Source: Cognatishimia sp. F0-27 (GTDB taxonomy: Bacteria; Pseudomonadota; Alphaproteobacteria; Rhodobacterales; Rhodobacteraceae). From it: a stretch of 64,000 nucleotides of DNA. Shown here one piece after another: positions 1-7,130 of this stretch (the stretch's first letter is position 1; every line of letters starts with the position of its first letter). The notes under the pieces are model-generated. The model was not told the DNA's origin and did not search any database. It worked only from the letters and a program-made list of their open reading frames with translations. Where the stretch lies: the NCBI RefSeq assembly GCF_020667845.1, contig NZ_JAFMPQ010000030.1:1-64000 (forward strand), in the 5' to 3' direction. The translations under genes were made by a program, and so were the position numbers.

Positions 1-90
1 ATCAGGTCTCGTGCCAAGCTGATCTCCATCGCAGATACCAGCTTGAATCACGATCAGCGTGCCCTGTGAATCCCTTTTGTCAACACAGCC
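1..90. mobile_element. End of an IS5-family (IS903-type) insertion sequence, continuing left of the window
   Basis: Read from position 90 downwards on the minus strand, the sequence begins GGCTGTGTTGACAAAAGG. This resembles the IS903-subgroup terminal inverted repeat (GGCTTTGTTGAATAAATC, recalled from family knowledge). It falls exactly where the reading frame of the adjoining IS1595-type transposase stops matching its family, after the SDHGKHT residues. I infer that an IS5/IS903 element inserted into that transposase. The next nine bases, 91-99, would be one copy of a 9-bp target duplication. The other copy and the element body lie outside the window, so this cannot be verified here. Confidence 0.55.
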
Positions 91-841
91 TAGTGTGCTT
101 GCCGTGGTCGCTGTAGATTTCCGAGTGGTTTACCCGGTCAACGTGCCAGCCCATGTGCAATTCGTCCCAATGGCTGGCTTCATCGGCTGACATGGTGGAC
201 AGGCGCGATACGTTCTCATTTGCCAGCGCAACACCCTCTGTCTCAGAATGGCCTACGAAAGGCAGGGTGCGCCCCTCACGCTCACGCATGGCGATTACAA
301 CGCGGCGCTTGCCTGTCTGGTGCTGCTTCAAGCGACGGTCCTTGCGGTCAGCCTTGGCATTCTCAGGGCGGATATGACCCCCAAAGAAGGCACCGTCGAT
401 TTCTACGTGGCCTTCCAGCACTTCGCCAGTGTGGACCTCCTGAGCCATCGCCTCGCGCAGTTTATGGGCCAGAACGAAAGCCGTCTTGTACTGGCAATCA
501 AGGTCGCGGCTCAGTTGGACCATGCTCACGCCCTTTGATGCGTTCACAATGATGCAGATCGCGGCCAGCAGGTCCACAAAGTCCATTTTGCGGCTGGCGA
601 AGATCGTGCCGCTGGTCACGCTGAACTGGTGGTGACACGCCTTGCACTTGAACTTGCGGCGCGTAGTGATCTTGTACACCTCATCAAAGCCGCAGCATGG
701 GCATACGGCTTCACCGTCTGTCTCAGGCCAGCGCATCTGGCAGAACGTCTCATAGGCCGCATCTTCGCCAGCTTTGTAAATCGAACGCAGTGAGAGCGTC
801 CGAGATGCTGCTGAAAGGAGGAAGTGCTGGGCCATTGTCAT
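80..841 (-). pseudogene. IS1595-family transposase, C-terminally interrupted
   Basis: The N-terminal part has a zinc ribbon (C47/C50 ... C66/C69) followed by an ISXO2-like DDE transposase domain. The first catalytic Asp lies in VEIDGAFFGG and the second in IYSDHG. Family members continue for roughly 50-80 more residues, which carry the third catalytic residue (N or E) and a basic tail. Here the frame reads into the end of another IS and stops after HTRLC, so the third residue is missing and the enzyme should be inactive. The gene diverges from 938, with two identical 14-bp boxes between. The 5' end and start (TTACCTATG context on the other strand) look intact. Family assignment is firm; inactivation is inference from the missing tail. 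Confidence 0.85.
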
Positions 842-858
842 TACCTATGATGTCTATA

Positions 859-915
859 CCCTATAAATAGGGGTTACACATCATCATTACAAGGGCTATA
901 TCCCTATAAATAGGG
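859..915. promoter_or_regulatory. Duplicated 14-bp box CCCTATAAATAGGG in a divergent promoter region
   Basis: Two identical copies of CCCTATAAATAGGG lie at 859-872 and 902-915, 43 bp apart, close to four helical turns. Each is a near-palindrome (CCCTAT-nn-ATAGGG) with similar flanks (TATA before, TT after). They sit between the transposase (minus) and the DUF6471 gene (plus). The arrangement suggests cooperative operator sites for a regulator, possibly one encoded by the same element. The TATAAAT core could also act as a -10 box. No binding protein can be named from sequence. Confidence 0.5.
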
Positions 916-937
916 TTTTATCCACTGAGGTAATGAA

Positions 938-1168
938 ATGCCTAAGGTGCAGACGGACGCAGAATGGTCAGATCGAGCAAAGAACCTGCTACGTTCTGAA
1001 CTAAAGAGAAAGGGTGTGACTTATGCCCAATTATCTGATTTACTTGAGAAAATCGGCGTTCAAGAGAACGAAAAGAACATTGCGAACAAGATTAGCCGTG
1101 GTGTGTTTACGATGGCTTTCTTCCTGCAATGTATGGCTGCAATAGAGGTCACAGAATTGAGGCTCTGA
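938..1168 (+). CDS. DUF6471-family small protein
   Basis: This 76-residue protein matches the DUF6471 pattern: a W..RAKNLLRSELKRKGVTYAQL start, then EKNIANKISRG and FFLQCMAAI. The layout is an all-helical, HTH-like fold, and the KNIANKISRG stretch looks like a recognition helix. A role as a DNA-binding regulator is plausible but unproven. It is followed after 1 bp by the 284-residue gene, so the two are probably co-transcribed. It faces away from the IS1595 transposase across the duplicated 14-bp boxes. Base composition is lower in GC than the surrounding genome, consistent with acquired DNA. Confidence 0.8.
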   Translation: MPKVQTDAEWSDRAKNLLRSELKRKGVTYAQLSDLLEKIGVQENEKNIANKISRGVFTMAFFLQCMAAIEVTELRL

Positions 1169-1169
1169 A

Positions 1170-2024
1170 ATGGTTTCCTATGACGTGAAAGAGGAAGGCG
1201 ACAGGCTGATTATCACGCTTGATCCCGGCCAGCCCGTTGAACTGACTGACTTGGCGGACAGCTTCGCGGCCCTTTCTCGCATCTATGAGCGCCACTATCG
1301 TAGCGGTTCGGATGATGCGCTCCGTCTCTTTGTGACCAAGCTCGAAACCGGGTCTGTCATAGCCGAGATCGCGCCTTACGGTATTATGATGGGCGGCATC
1401 GCCATGATGGATGGCGGTATGATCGTGACCGATTTTGCCAATCGCGTTTGGCGCGGTATTAGCTATTTCACTGGAGGGGGCAAGGACACAAAGCTGCTCG
1501 AAGCACCGTCCAAGGAAGACGCCGCCGACCTCAAAGAGTTCACACGTCCATTGGTCGGAAAGACGGGCGCTAGGCTCGGCATCAAGCAAGCTAGGTACGA
1601 AAAAACCGACGGCGAGAAGAAGACAGTTGTTGAGTACAAATTCGATGAAGCTGAACTGAACAAGGCGTCAGTCAACATAGACAAGGCGCTGGCCCTGCCT
1701 GCACCGAAAAAGCCCGAGGATGAGGATCAAGACGACAAGATACGCTCAGAGGTGATGCTATTTCTTGAGCAAGCCAATCGCGGTCCCGGCAAGGAAAAAG
1801 GGCGCACTGGCGACAGAGGGCGCGTGCCTGACATTTCGGACAAGGTGCTGCCTGTCTACTTTAGGCAAAGCATCCAAGGGCTGAAGGAGAGGATGTTACA
1901 GGGCAAGGACAACCCATTCGCAATGGTCTTTGTGGTGGATATCTACGCAACTCGCATGGACGGTGAGATCAAGGGCTACACAGTCACTGAAATTCACGAC
2001 AGCTTTGAACGCGACGACGAATAG
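1170..2024 (+). CDS. Unknown 284-residue protein, possible IS passenger gene
   Basis: I do not recognise this family. The N-terminal half (VSYDVKEEGDRLIITL, then LADSFAALSRIYERHY) has alternating strand and helix character. A glycine/methionine-rich stretch around residues 70-90 (GIMMGGIAMMDGG) might touch a membrane. Residues 100-200 are charged and rich in Lys/Glu/Asp. The C-terminus (NPFAMVFVVDIYATRMDGEIKGYTVTEIHDSF) looks like a folded beta domain. It lies 1 bp after the DUF6471 gene and probably shares its transcript. IS1595-family elements are known to carry passenger genes, so this pair may be cargo of the broken element; the right-hand end of that element was not identified. Confidence 0.7.
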   Translation: MVSYDVKEEGDRLIITLDPGQPVELTDLADSFAALSRIYERHYRSGSDDALRLFVTKLETGSVIAEIAPYGIMMGGIAMMDGGMIVTDFANRVWRGISYFTGGGKDTKLLEAPSKEDAADLKEFTRPLVGKTGARLGIKQARYEKTDGEKKTVVEYKFDEAELNKASVNIDKALALPAPKKPEDEDQDDKIRSEVMLFLEQANRGPGKEKGRTGDRGRVPDISDKVLPVYFRQSIQGLKERMLQGKDNPFAMVFVVDIYATRMDGEIKGYTVTEIHDSFERDDE

Positions 2025-2051
2025 CTTGGTGCGTTTGATACATAAGGCCGT

Positions 2052-2519
2052 TTATTTCAGTGATTGCGCGTATTCCTCAAGCTGTGTAGCGACCGTGCCC
2101 CACCCATTGTAGAACCCCATCTCTTCATGGCTTTGACGAGCTTCGGGCGAACGATGTCTGGCAGTCGCGGTGTACGTCGTGCCACCGTTTCCATCATCGG
2201 CAAACTCGATGATCGCCGTCATGAAGGGATCAGCGGCAGGCTTCCATCCTTCGCTGTAAGTGTCGGTGAACACCAATCTTTTGCCATCGACGACTTCGAG
2301 GTACACACCTTCGTTCTTCATGAGGTTGCCTTCAACGTTCATCACTGTGTTGAACTTGCCGCCGACCCGAAGATCGATTTCGCAGGCGTCGATGCCATGG
2401 GGTTTGGGCACAAAGAAATGTTTTATGTGTTCCGGCGTGGTCCAACATTCCCAGAGCAGGGCGCGCGGAGCATTGATCGTGCGGGTGAAAGTCATGTCGG
2501 TTTCGGGGTCGAGGTTCAT
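2052..2519 (-). CDS. SRPBCC (AHSA1-like) domain protein
   Basis: The 155-residue protein is a single START/SRPBCC helix-grip domain of the AHSA1 type: FTRTINAPRALLWECWTTPEHIKHFF at the N-terminus, DLRVGGKF in the middle, and GFYNGWGTVATQLEEYAQSL at the end. Such domains bind hydrophobic ligands, but no reaction can be assigned. Its start codon overlaps the stop of the upstream ArsR regulator by 4 bp (2516-2519), so the two are translationally coupled. ArsR-AHSA1 pairs of this kind are common in proteobacteria and usually autoregulated. Confidence 0.9.
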   Translation of the reverse strand: MNLDPETDMTFTRTINAPRALLWECWTTPEHIKHFFVPKPHGIDACEIDLRVGGKFNTVMNVEGNLMKNEGVYLEVVDGKRLVFTDTYSEGWKPAADPFMTAIIEFADDGNGGTTYTATARHRSPEARQSHEEMGFYNGWGTVATQLEEYAQSLK

Positions 2520-2857
2520 TTGCCACGCTCCTGCACGAGGTTCTTGATGTAGTCGTCAAAGCGGTCGAGCCGTCCTTCCCAGATCGTGCTCTGCTCGTTC
2601 AACCAGTCTTTTGCGGGCGTGAAGGCATCCGGAGCCAACTTGCATATCCGCGTCCGCCCTTCCTTCTTGGATGTGACGAGGTTCGCTGCCTCTAGCTTCT
2701 TAAGGTGCTCCATGAACGACGGCAGCGCCATGTCATGGTGCTCGGCCAATTCGCTCACGGTCGCCTCGCCACGAGCAAGACGTTGAAGGATTCTACGGCG
2801 TGTCGGATCACCAAGGGCTGAAAAGCAGAGATCGAGGTTCAGATCATACTTAGACAT
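2516..2857 (-). CDS. ArsR-family winged-helix repressor
   Basis: This 113-residue HTH protein has DLCFSALGDPTRRRILQRLARGEATVSELAEHHDMALPSFMEHLKKLEAANLVTSKKEGRTR. That is the usual ArsR DNA-binding core with an HTH helix around residues 35-60 and a wing after it. The metal-binding cysteine box of true arsenic or metal sensors is absent, so a non-metal signal is likely. It is the first gene of a two-gene operon with the AHSA1-like protein, and repeats around its start probably serve autoregulation. Confidence 0.9.
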   Translation of the reverse strand: MSKYDLNLDLCFSALGDPTRRRILQRLARGEATVSELAEHHDMALPSFMEHLKKLEAANLVTSKKEGRTRICKLAPDAFTPAKDWLNEQSTIWEGRLDRFDDYIKNLVQERGK

Positions 2858-2920
2858 ATTCCTAAGTAACAGACGTGGCAGCTCCGATCAAGACACTAAG
2901 GGAAACCCCTAAGTTACTGG
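2849..2920. promoter_or_regulatory. Repeated CTAAG half-sites upstream of the ArsR gene
   Basis: An inverted repeat CTTAG...CTAAG (2849-2853 and 2862-2866) covers the ArsR start codon. A second one, ACTAAGGG-aaa-CCCCTAAGT, lies at about 2895-2913. CTAAGTAAC and CTAAGTTAC recur as a near-direct repeat about 49 bp apart. This clustering at the promoter of an ArsR gene fits operator sites for autorepression. That use is inference. Confidence 0.45.
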
Positions 2921-2951
2921 TAAGCAGCTGCACGCTGACCAATGCAAGTTG

Positions 2952-3027
2952 GGCTTACTACGGGGTTGCAGCGGTGCAGCTAGTCCAAGACAGGCTTGGA
3001 TGCCCGCTGTGCAGGACGCTGCTGCCG
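2952..3027 (+). repeat. Dispersed intergenic repeat, copy 1 of 3
   Basis: This is the most diverged of three copies. The shared core includes GCGGTGCAGCTAGTCCAAGA followed by CAGGCTTGGATGCC and an arm ending GCAGGACGCTGC. It lies between the ArsR gene start and the 3' end of the LysR gene. See copies at 4702 and 6748. Confidence 0.8.
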
Positions 3028-3081
3028 TTCGCTGCATCTCAACGAATGACTGCTTTCGAAGCTACCATCAAAAAACAAGCA

Positions 3082-3990
3082 TTACTCCGCCACGACTGCA
3101 AAGGATGGTCGCCCGTCGATTTCAACCTCGTTGAACACAAACTCTCGGAAAGCCGTAATCAACGGTTCCGATGCCCGACTTCGTTGGCAGACGAACGAGT
3201 AAATGACGAAGGGCAAGGTGACTGCCTCGAACAGGCGAATAAGGCGACCAGACTTGACCGTTTCGCGAACCATGATGTCGTATGCAAGCGATACTCCAAG
3301 ACCCTGCTCGACGCCCGATGTTGCAAGCTCGCAATTGGGAAACTCGGGTCCTCTCCGAAAGTTCGGTGGCTCAACACCAGCTATAGCAAACCATTCCGCC
3401 CACTGATCCATGGTTTCATCGTGCACCAGCGTGACGCCACACAAGTCTTCTGGTGTCTCGATGCAGTGCTCCTGAATGTATCGAGGGGATGCGACCGGAT
3501 ACCTGCCAGACTGCATCAAGGGCACGACCTCAGCGCCCGGAACGGGATGATCGGCCCAACCGATCACCACGTCGGCGTCGTTCGATTGAAAATCTGTGGA
3601 CGGCGCACCAACGGAAACCCGAAGTCTGACAGCCGACGGTTCGACGAACCGGTCGAGTCTCGGCACAAGCCACCGCGCTGCAAAGCCTGGCGTACATAGA
3701 ACACGCAATGATTCACTTGTCGTTCCGGCGGCGTCCAGTGTGCTGGTCTCAAATACATCCAGAAGCGATGTCATTTTCCCCGCGTAAGCATCCCCCGTCA
3801 GGGTTAGCTGCAACCTGTTAGAGCGGCGTTCGAAAAGCTTTGTGTCTAGATACTCCTCCAAAGCGCGGACCTGATGGCTGATCGCTGATGGCGACAGGCA
3901 AAGCTCGTCAGCGGCTTTCACGAACGATAGATGCCGGGCTGCTGCTTCAAAAGCGCGTACTGCGGCGAACGGCGGAAGTTTGCGTCCCAT
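3082..3990 (-). CDS. LysR-family transcriptional regulator (GcvA-like)
   Basis: The 302-residue protein has the N-terminal LysR HTH (LPPFAAVRAFEAAARHLSFVKAADELCLSPSAISHQVRALE, residues 5-45). A periplasmic-binding-like effector domain follows from about residue 90. The LPPFAAVRAFEAAARH opening and SPSAISHQ recognition helix are typical of the GcvA/AmpR branch. It faces the secreted HELVH protein gene at 4100 across about 110 bp and is a candidate regulator of it. The effector is unknown. Confidence 0.92.
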   Translation of the reverse strand: MGRKLPPFAAVRAFEAAARHLSFVKAADELCLSPSAISHQVRALEEYLDTKLFERRSNRLQLTLTGDAYAGKMTSLLDVFETSTLDAAGTTSESLRVLCTPGFAARWLVPRLDRFVEPSAVRLRVSVGAPSTDFQSNDADVVIGWADHPVPGAEVVPLMQSGRYPVASPRYIQEHCIETPEDLCGVTLVHDETMDQWAEWFAIAGVEPPNFRRGPEFPNCELATSGVEQGLGVSLAYDIMVRETVKSGRLIRLFEAVTLPFVIYSFVCQRSRASEPLITAFREFVFNEVEIDGRPSFAVVAE

Positions 3991-4099
3991 GCGTCGTGAA
4001 TTCCTTTCACGCCCCGGTGAAAAATGGTCTTTTGTGCGATCTGCGAGTCGCAGCTTAGCATTCTTTCCAGGATTTCAAAAAATGACGATGGAGAGCGAG

Positions 4100-4633
4100 A
4101 TGCTTGGCCCTCTTCCCGCCGCGCTTTACCTGGTGGTAGCGATAATGTCTGCCGGTTCCGCTTTGGCCGAAGCGACCATTCGGCTCGATCTGGAACCGGA
4201 ATGGCGCAACACGGAAAGCATACCGGCACTGGCAACGGTGTTCGACAACTGGCTCGATCAAAACACGGACCTTCCACGCCCGGAGACAAGCCCGGAGATA
4301 AGGCTCGTCACGCCATCTGTCGCGGCGACGCTTCAAGGCTCGTCGGCATCGAGTTTCGGGCGAACACGCGGCCTTTTTGACCCAGACTTGTTTACCATCT
4401 ACTTGATCCTTCCTTGGGACCGGAAGGATCCACACGATGCCAGCGTTCTCCTGCACGAGCTTGTACATGCCCGACAAGTGGGACGACATTACGTGTGTCC
4501 CGGTGCTCAGGAGGAAGCGGCCTACCGCCTACAGGATGACTGGCTCCGGGAACGTGGCTTTCAGGCGAAAGTCAACTGGATCGCGGTCATTTTGGAATCT
4601 GGGTGCAATCGCCGCGATTTTCATCCAGACTAA
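4100..4633 (+). CDS. Secreted HELVH-motif protein (DUF6647-like)
   Basis: Starting at 4100 gives a signal peptide (LGPLPAALYLVVAIMSAGSALAEA) and places GGAG six bases upstream; longer in-frame starts lack these. The mature part of about 155 residues contains HELVHARQVG, an HExxH zinc-protease motif. A downstream EEAAYRLQ could supply a third ligand. Two or three cysteines near the C-terminus suggest a periplasmic disulphide. Similar proteins are annotated DUF6647. It is probably a small periplasmic metallopeptidase, though no substrate can be inferred. It is divergent from a LysR gene. Confidence 0.78.
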   Translation: MLGPLPAALYLVVAIMSAGSALAEATIRLDLEPEWRNTESIPALATVFDNWLDQNTDLPRPETSPEIRLVTPSVAATLQGSSASSFGRTRGLFDPDLFTIYLILPWDRKDPHDASVLLHELVHARQVGRHYVCPGAQEEAAYRLQDDWLRERGFQAKVNWIAVILESGCNRRDFHPD

Positions 4634-4701
4634 AAAAGCGCGGCTTCAATAAACGATGGAAAAGCGGACGTAGGTGCAAAGTGCAGCATCGGTCACTCTG
4701 A

Positions 4702-4774
4702 GCTCACAACGGAGTTGCGGCGGTGCAGCTAGTCCAAGACAGGCATGGATGCCGGCTGCGCGGGACGCTGCTTC
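4702..4774 (+). repeat. Dispersed intergenic repeat, copy 2 of 3
   Basis: It starts GCTCACAACGGAGTTGCGGC and continues through the shared core to GCTGCGCGGGACGCTGC. It contains a small hairpin, GGCAT-gg-ATGCC, nested inside GCAGC...GCTGC. It lies between the secreted protein gene and the MerR gene, and is nearly identical to copy 3. Confidence 0.88.
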
Positions 4775-4811
4775 CATTTGGCTCCGTCAAATAGAGGTCC
4801 GCTTTCTTGTC

Positions 4812-5228
4812 TCAGTGCTCGCGCTCGCAAAGGCGGTGGTCGGCCAGAGACGCGAGAACATAGCAGTCTTCGGTCATACCATTGCCATCACAACCCTTGG
4901 AAATTCGCACCAGCTCTTTCTCAAGTGCACGGAGGCGTTTGATTTTCGCTCGGACATCTGAAAGCTGGGCAGAGGCGATATCGGTGGCCTCTGCACATGA
5001 CCGATCCGGGTGTCCCTGTAATTCGATCAGTGCAGCAATCGCCTCAATCGAGAATCCGAGGTCACGGGCGTGCTTGATGAAGCTCAGGCGTTCCAGCCCT
5101 GCCGCATCATACCGGCGCTGATTGCCTTCCGTCCGTTCTGGGGCGTCCAGAAGCCCAGACTCTTCATAGTAGCGGATCGTTGGAATTTTGACGTTCGTGC
5201 GCCGTGATAGCTCACCGATGGAAAACAT
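4812..5228 (-). CDS. MerR-family metal-responsive activator (ZntR/CadR-like)
   Basis: With the start at 5228 the protein is 138 residues and opens FSIGELSRRTNVKIPTIRYY, the canonical MerR winged HTH. A coiled-coil dimerisation helix follows. Cysteines at 78, 113 and 122 match the spacing of the ZntR zinc ligands (79, 114/115, 124), so it is likely a Zn, Cd or Pb sensor. A longer reading to 5330 would run through its own promoter and lacks family similarity. It is divergent from the transglutaminase-transporter operon and should activate it through the 19-bp-spacer promoter between them. Confidence 0.9.
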   Translation of the reverse strand: MFSIGELSRRTNVKIPTIRYYEESGLLDAPERTEGNQRRYDAAGLERLSFIKHARDLGFSIEAIAALIELQGHPDRSCAEATDIASAQLSDVRAKIKRLRALEKELVRISKGCDGNGMTEDCYVLASLADHRLCEREH

Positions 5229-5239
5229 AAAATTAGCTC

Positions 5240-5270
5240 TTGAACCTCTAGTCACTGGAGATCGTATATG
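5240..5270 (+). promoter_or_regulatory. MerR-type promoter and operator
   Basis: The -35 TTGAAC (5240-5245) and -10 TATATG (5265-5270) are separated by 19 bp, the over-long spacer typical of MerR-activated promoters. The spacer holds a dyad, CCTCTAGT-c-ACTGGAGA (5245-5252 and 5254-5261), matching at six of eight positions. It lies 28 bp upstream of the transglutaminase start and 11 bp from the MerR start. The architecture is seen directly; control by the adjacent MerR protein follows from family knowledge. Confidence 0.85.
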
Positions 5271-5298
5271 AATTGGGACGCAGAAGCTAGAGAACACC

Positions 5299-6069
5299 AT
5301 GTCCCAGAAATACCTCGCCGAAACCGCCATACTCGATTTTCGATCCGATGCGATCCAGGCGTTGATCGCCGAGCGCGGATGGTCTTCTCTTGACCCCGCC
5401 GCGCGCGTTGGCGCGGCCTATGAATTCGTCCGGAACGATATCCTGTTCGGATACAACAGTAACGATGCGCTGCCTGCCTCCCGGGTTCTGGCGGACGGAT
5501 ATGGGCAGTGCAACACCAAGGGCACGCTTCTGATGGCGCTGCTCAGGGCGTTGGACATCTCATGCCGGTTTCACGGCTTCACCATCGACAAAGGCTTGCA
5601 GCGTGGCGTTGTGCCAGAGCTGGTCTTCCCGCTGGCCCCCCGAAACATCATCCATTCCTGGGTGGAAGTTCTGATCGACGGCAAGTGGATCAATCTCGAA
5701 GGCTTCATTCTCGATCAAGGCGTTCTGGGAGCGCTTCAGGAGACCTTCCCGTATCGCACGTCGCTCTGTGCCTATGGCGCGGGGACAGATTGTCTCCACG
5801 CCCCGCCCGTCGAGTGGTCTGGTCAAAGCACCTACATCCAGAAGACCGGGATCAACCACGACTTCGGTGTCTTCGACAACCCGGACGATTTCTACAGGGA
5901 CCACCGCCAGCTTTCGGGTTTGCGCGGGCTGCTCTATCGACTCGTCATACGGCACTGGATGAACCGGCGCGTGGTGCGGATTAGGCAAGGCCATGTGCCA
6001 ACCATCCCCGGCGGCGAAGATAGTCTTCTTCCGGCACACGCACCGATCACAATGAAGGAGGCCATGTAG
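5299..6069 (+). CDS. Transglutaminase-like cysteine protease superfamily protein
   Basis: The 256-residue protein has a transglutaminase-like core: nucleophile C71 in GYGQCNTKG and His119 in IIHSWVEV, with the WINLEG strand following. There is no signal peptide, so it should be cytoplasmic. It is the first gene of the MerR-controlled unit, and its stop overlaps the GTG start of the cation transporter by one base (TAGTG). The substrate is unknown. Co-regulation with a metal transporter suggests a role in metal stress, perhaps amide hydrolysis or peptide cleavage. Confidence 0.85.
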   Translation: MSQKYLAETAILDFRSDAIQALIAERGWSSLDPAARVGAAYEFVRNDILFGYNSNDALPASRVLADGYGQCNTKGTLLMALLRALDISCRFHGFTIDKGLQRGVVPELVFPLAPRNIIHSWVEVLIDGKWINLEGFILDQGVLGALQETFPYRTSLCAYGAGTDCLHAPPVEWSGQSTYIQKTGINHDFGVFDNPDDFYRDHRQLSGLRGLLYRLVIRHWMNRRVVRIRQGHVPTIPGGEDSLLPAHAPITMKEAM

Positions 6070-6713
6070 TGTCGGGATGTTGCGGACATAACGCCAAGTT
6101 CGACGGCGTATCGGACGACTACAAGCGACGGCTCTGGATCGTCATCGCGCTGAACGCCACGATGTTTGCCGTCGAGATGACGGCGGGCCAGGTCGCACAA
6201 TCGCAAGCCCTGAAAGCCGACGCTCTCGACTTTCTGGGTGATGCTCTGACCTATGGTATCTCGCTTGCCGTCATCGGCGCTTCGATCCGTGCGCGGACGA
6301 ACGCAGCTCTCGCCAAAGGCATCAGCCTTCTTCTGATGGGCCTGTGGGTCTTCGGTTCGACAGTCTACCGGGTTTTCTATGTCGGCGTGCCGGAAGCCGA
6401 AATCATGGGCGTTGTAGGCGCACTGGCACTGGCGACGAACCTTGCGAGCGTCCTGCTGCTGGTCAGCTACAAGGACGGGGATGCCAATGTGCGCTCTGTC
6501 TGGCTCTGCTCGCGAAACGACGCCATCGGCAACGTCGCAGTGATGTTCGCAGCTTTGGGCGTATGGGGTACGGCCACCGGCTGGCCCGATTTGATCGTCG
6601 CAGCGATCATGGCGAGCCTGTTTCTATCCTCCGCATTCCAGATTGTGCGCCAAGCATTGGCCGAACGCAGGTCGGAACACACGCATGAATATAGCGCTTC
6701 GCGACAAAGCTGA
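6069..6713 (+). CDS. Cation diffusion facilitator-like transporter, short form
   Basis: Translation starts with GTG at 6069, overlapping the previous stop. The 214-residue protein has six predicted membrane segments and an N-terminal CCGH motif that could bind metal. TM2 carries DALDFLGD and TM5 carries NDAIGN, at the positions where CDF exporters have their transport-site residues. The cytoplasmic C-terminal domain of typical CDF proteins is missing; only a short HTHEY tail follows TM6. Its place behind a ZntR/CadR-like activator supports efflux of Zn, Cd or a similar ion. Confidence 0.85.
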   Translation: MSGCCGHNAKFDGVSDDYKRRLWIVIALNATMFAVEMTAGQVAQSQALKADALDFLGDALTYGISLAVIGASIRARTNAALAKGISLLLMGLWVFGSTVYRVFYVGVPEAEIMGVVGALALATNLASVLLLVSYKDGDANVRSVWLCSRNDAIGNVAVMFAALGVWGTATGWPDLIVAAIMASLFLSSAFQIVRQALAERRSEHTHEYSASRQS

Positions 6714-6747
6714 CATTCGAGCACCGCTCAGCATTTCGTAGGTTTGG

Positions 6748-6813
6748 GCTCACAACGGACTTGCGGCGGTGCAGCTAGTCCAAGACAGGCGTGGATGCCG
6801 GCTGCGCGGGACG
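6748..6813 (+). repeat. Dispersed intergenic repeat, copy 3 of 3
   Basis: It starts GCTCACAACGGACTTGCGGC and shares the core of copy 2 with very few differences. It lies directly downstream of the cation transporter. All three copies are in the same orientation and mark the edges of small gene modules. Confidence 0.88.
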
Positions 6814-6890
6814 ATGCGGACAAATGCCGGGTTTGTCGCTATGGCCGCTTTGACCTACGATAGAGGGTGAACCTTGTGGGATAGCCTGTC

Positions 6891-7130
6891 ATGACGATGC
6901 CAACGTTGAAGCGGATCAAAGTAGCGACCGAGCAGGAATTGAGACATGCCCTCGCGAAGGAGTTCGGATCTGACCGGGAGGTGATGATCGTCACCAGCAA
7001 TGCGAAGTCTCGAGACAAGCACATCAGCAGCGAACTGGTGCGGGAGGCCGCCCGAGAAAACGGCTGGCAACCTGGGCGGAGTTATACTCTCTCAGGCAAC
7101 CTCCTCGGACATGTCGTCAGCCGTAGTTGA
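6891..7130 (+). CDS. Conserved small hypothetical protein
   Basis: The 79-residue protein is basic and soluble, with a pattern I recall from other alphaproteobacteria: VMIVTSNAKSRDKHISSELVREAARENGW followed by GRSYTLSGNLLGHV. A weak GGGA lies about 10 bases before the first ATG. A second ATG at 6897 is possible. No function is known, and the gene stands alone after the third repeat copy. Confidence 0.6.
   Translation: MTMPTLKRIKVATEQELRHALAKEFGSDREVMIVTSNAKSRDKHISSELVREAARENGWQPGRSYTLSGNLLGHVVSRS

Noticed and set aside
2875-3699. Long plus-strand open frame over the LysR gene
   Set aside because: It lies antisense to a clear LysR regulator, has no ribosome site or family, and starts inside the repeat region.
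2952-6813. Integron attC sites as an explanation of the 70-bp repeats
   Set aside because: No GTTRRRY core or matching inverse core was found, the intervening genes run in both directions, and no integrase is present.
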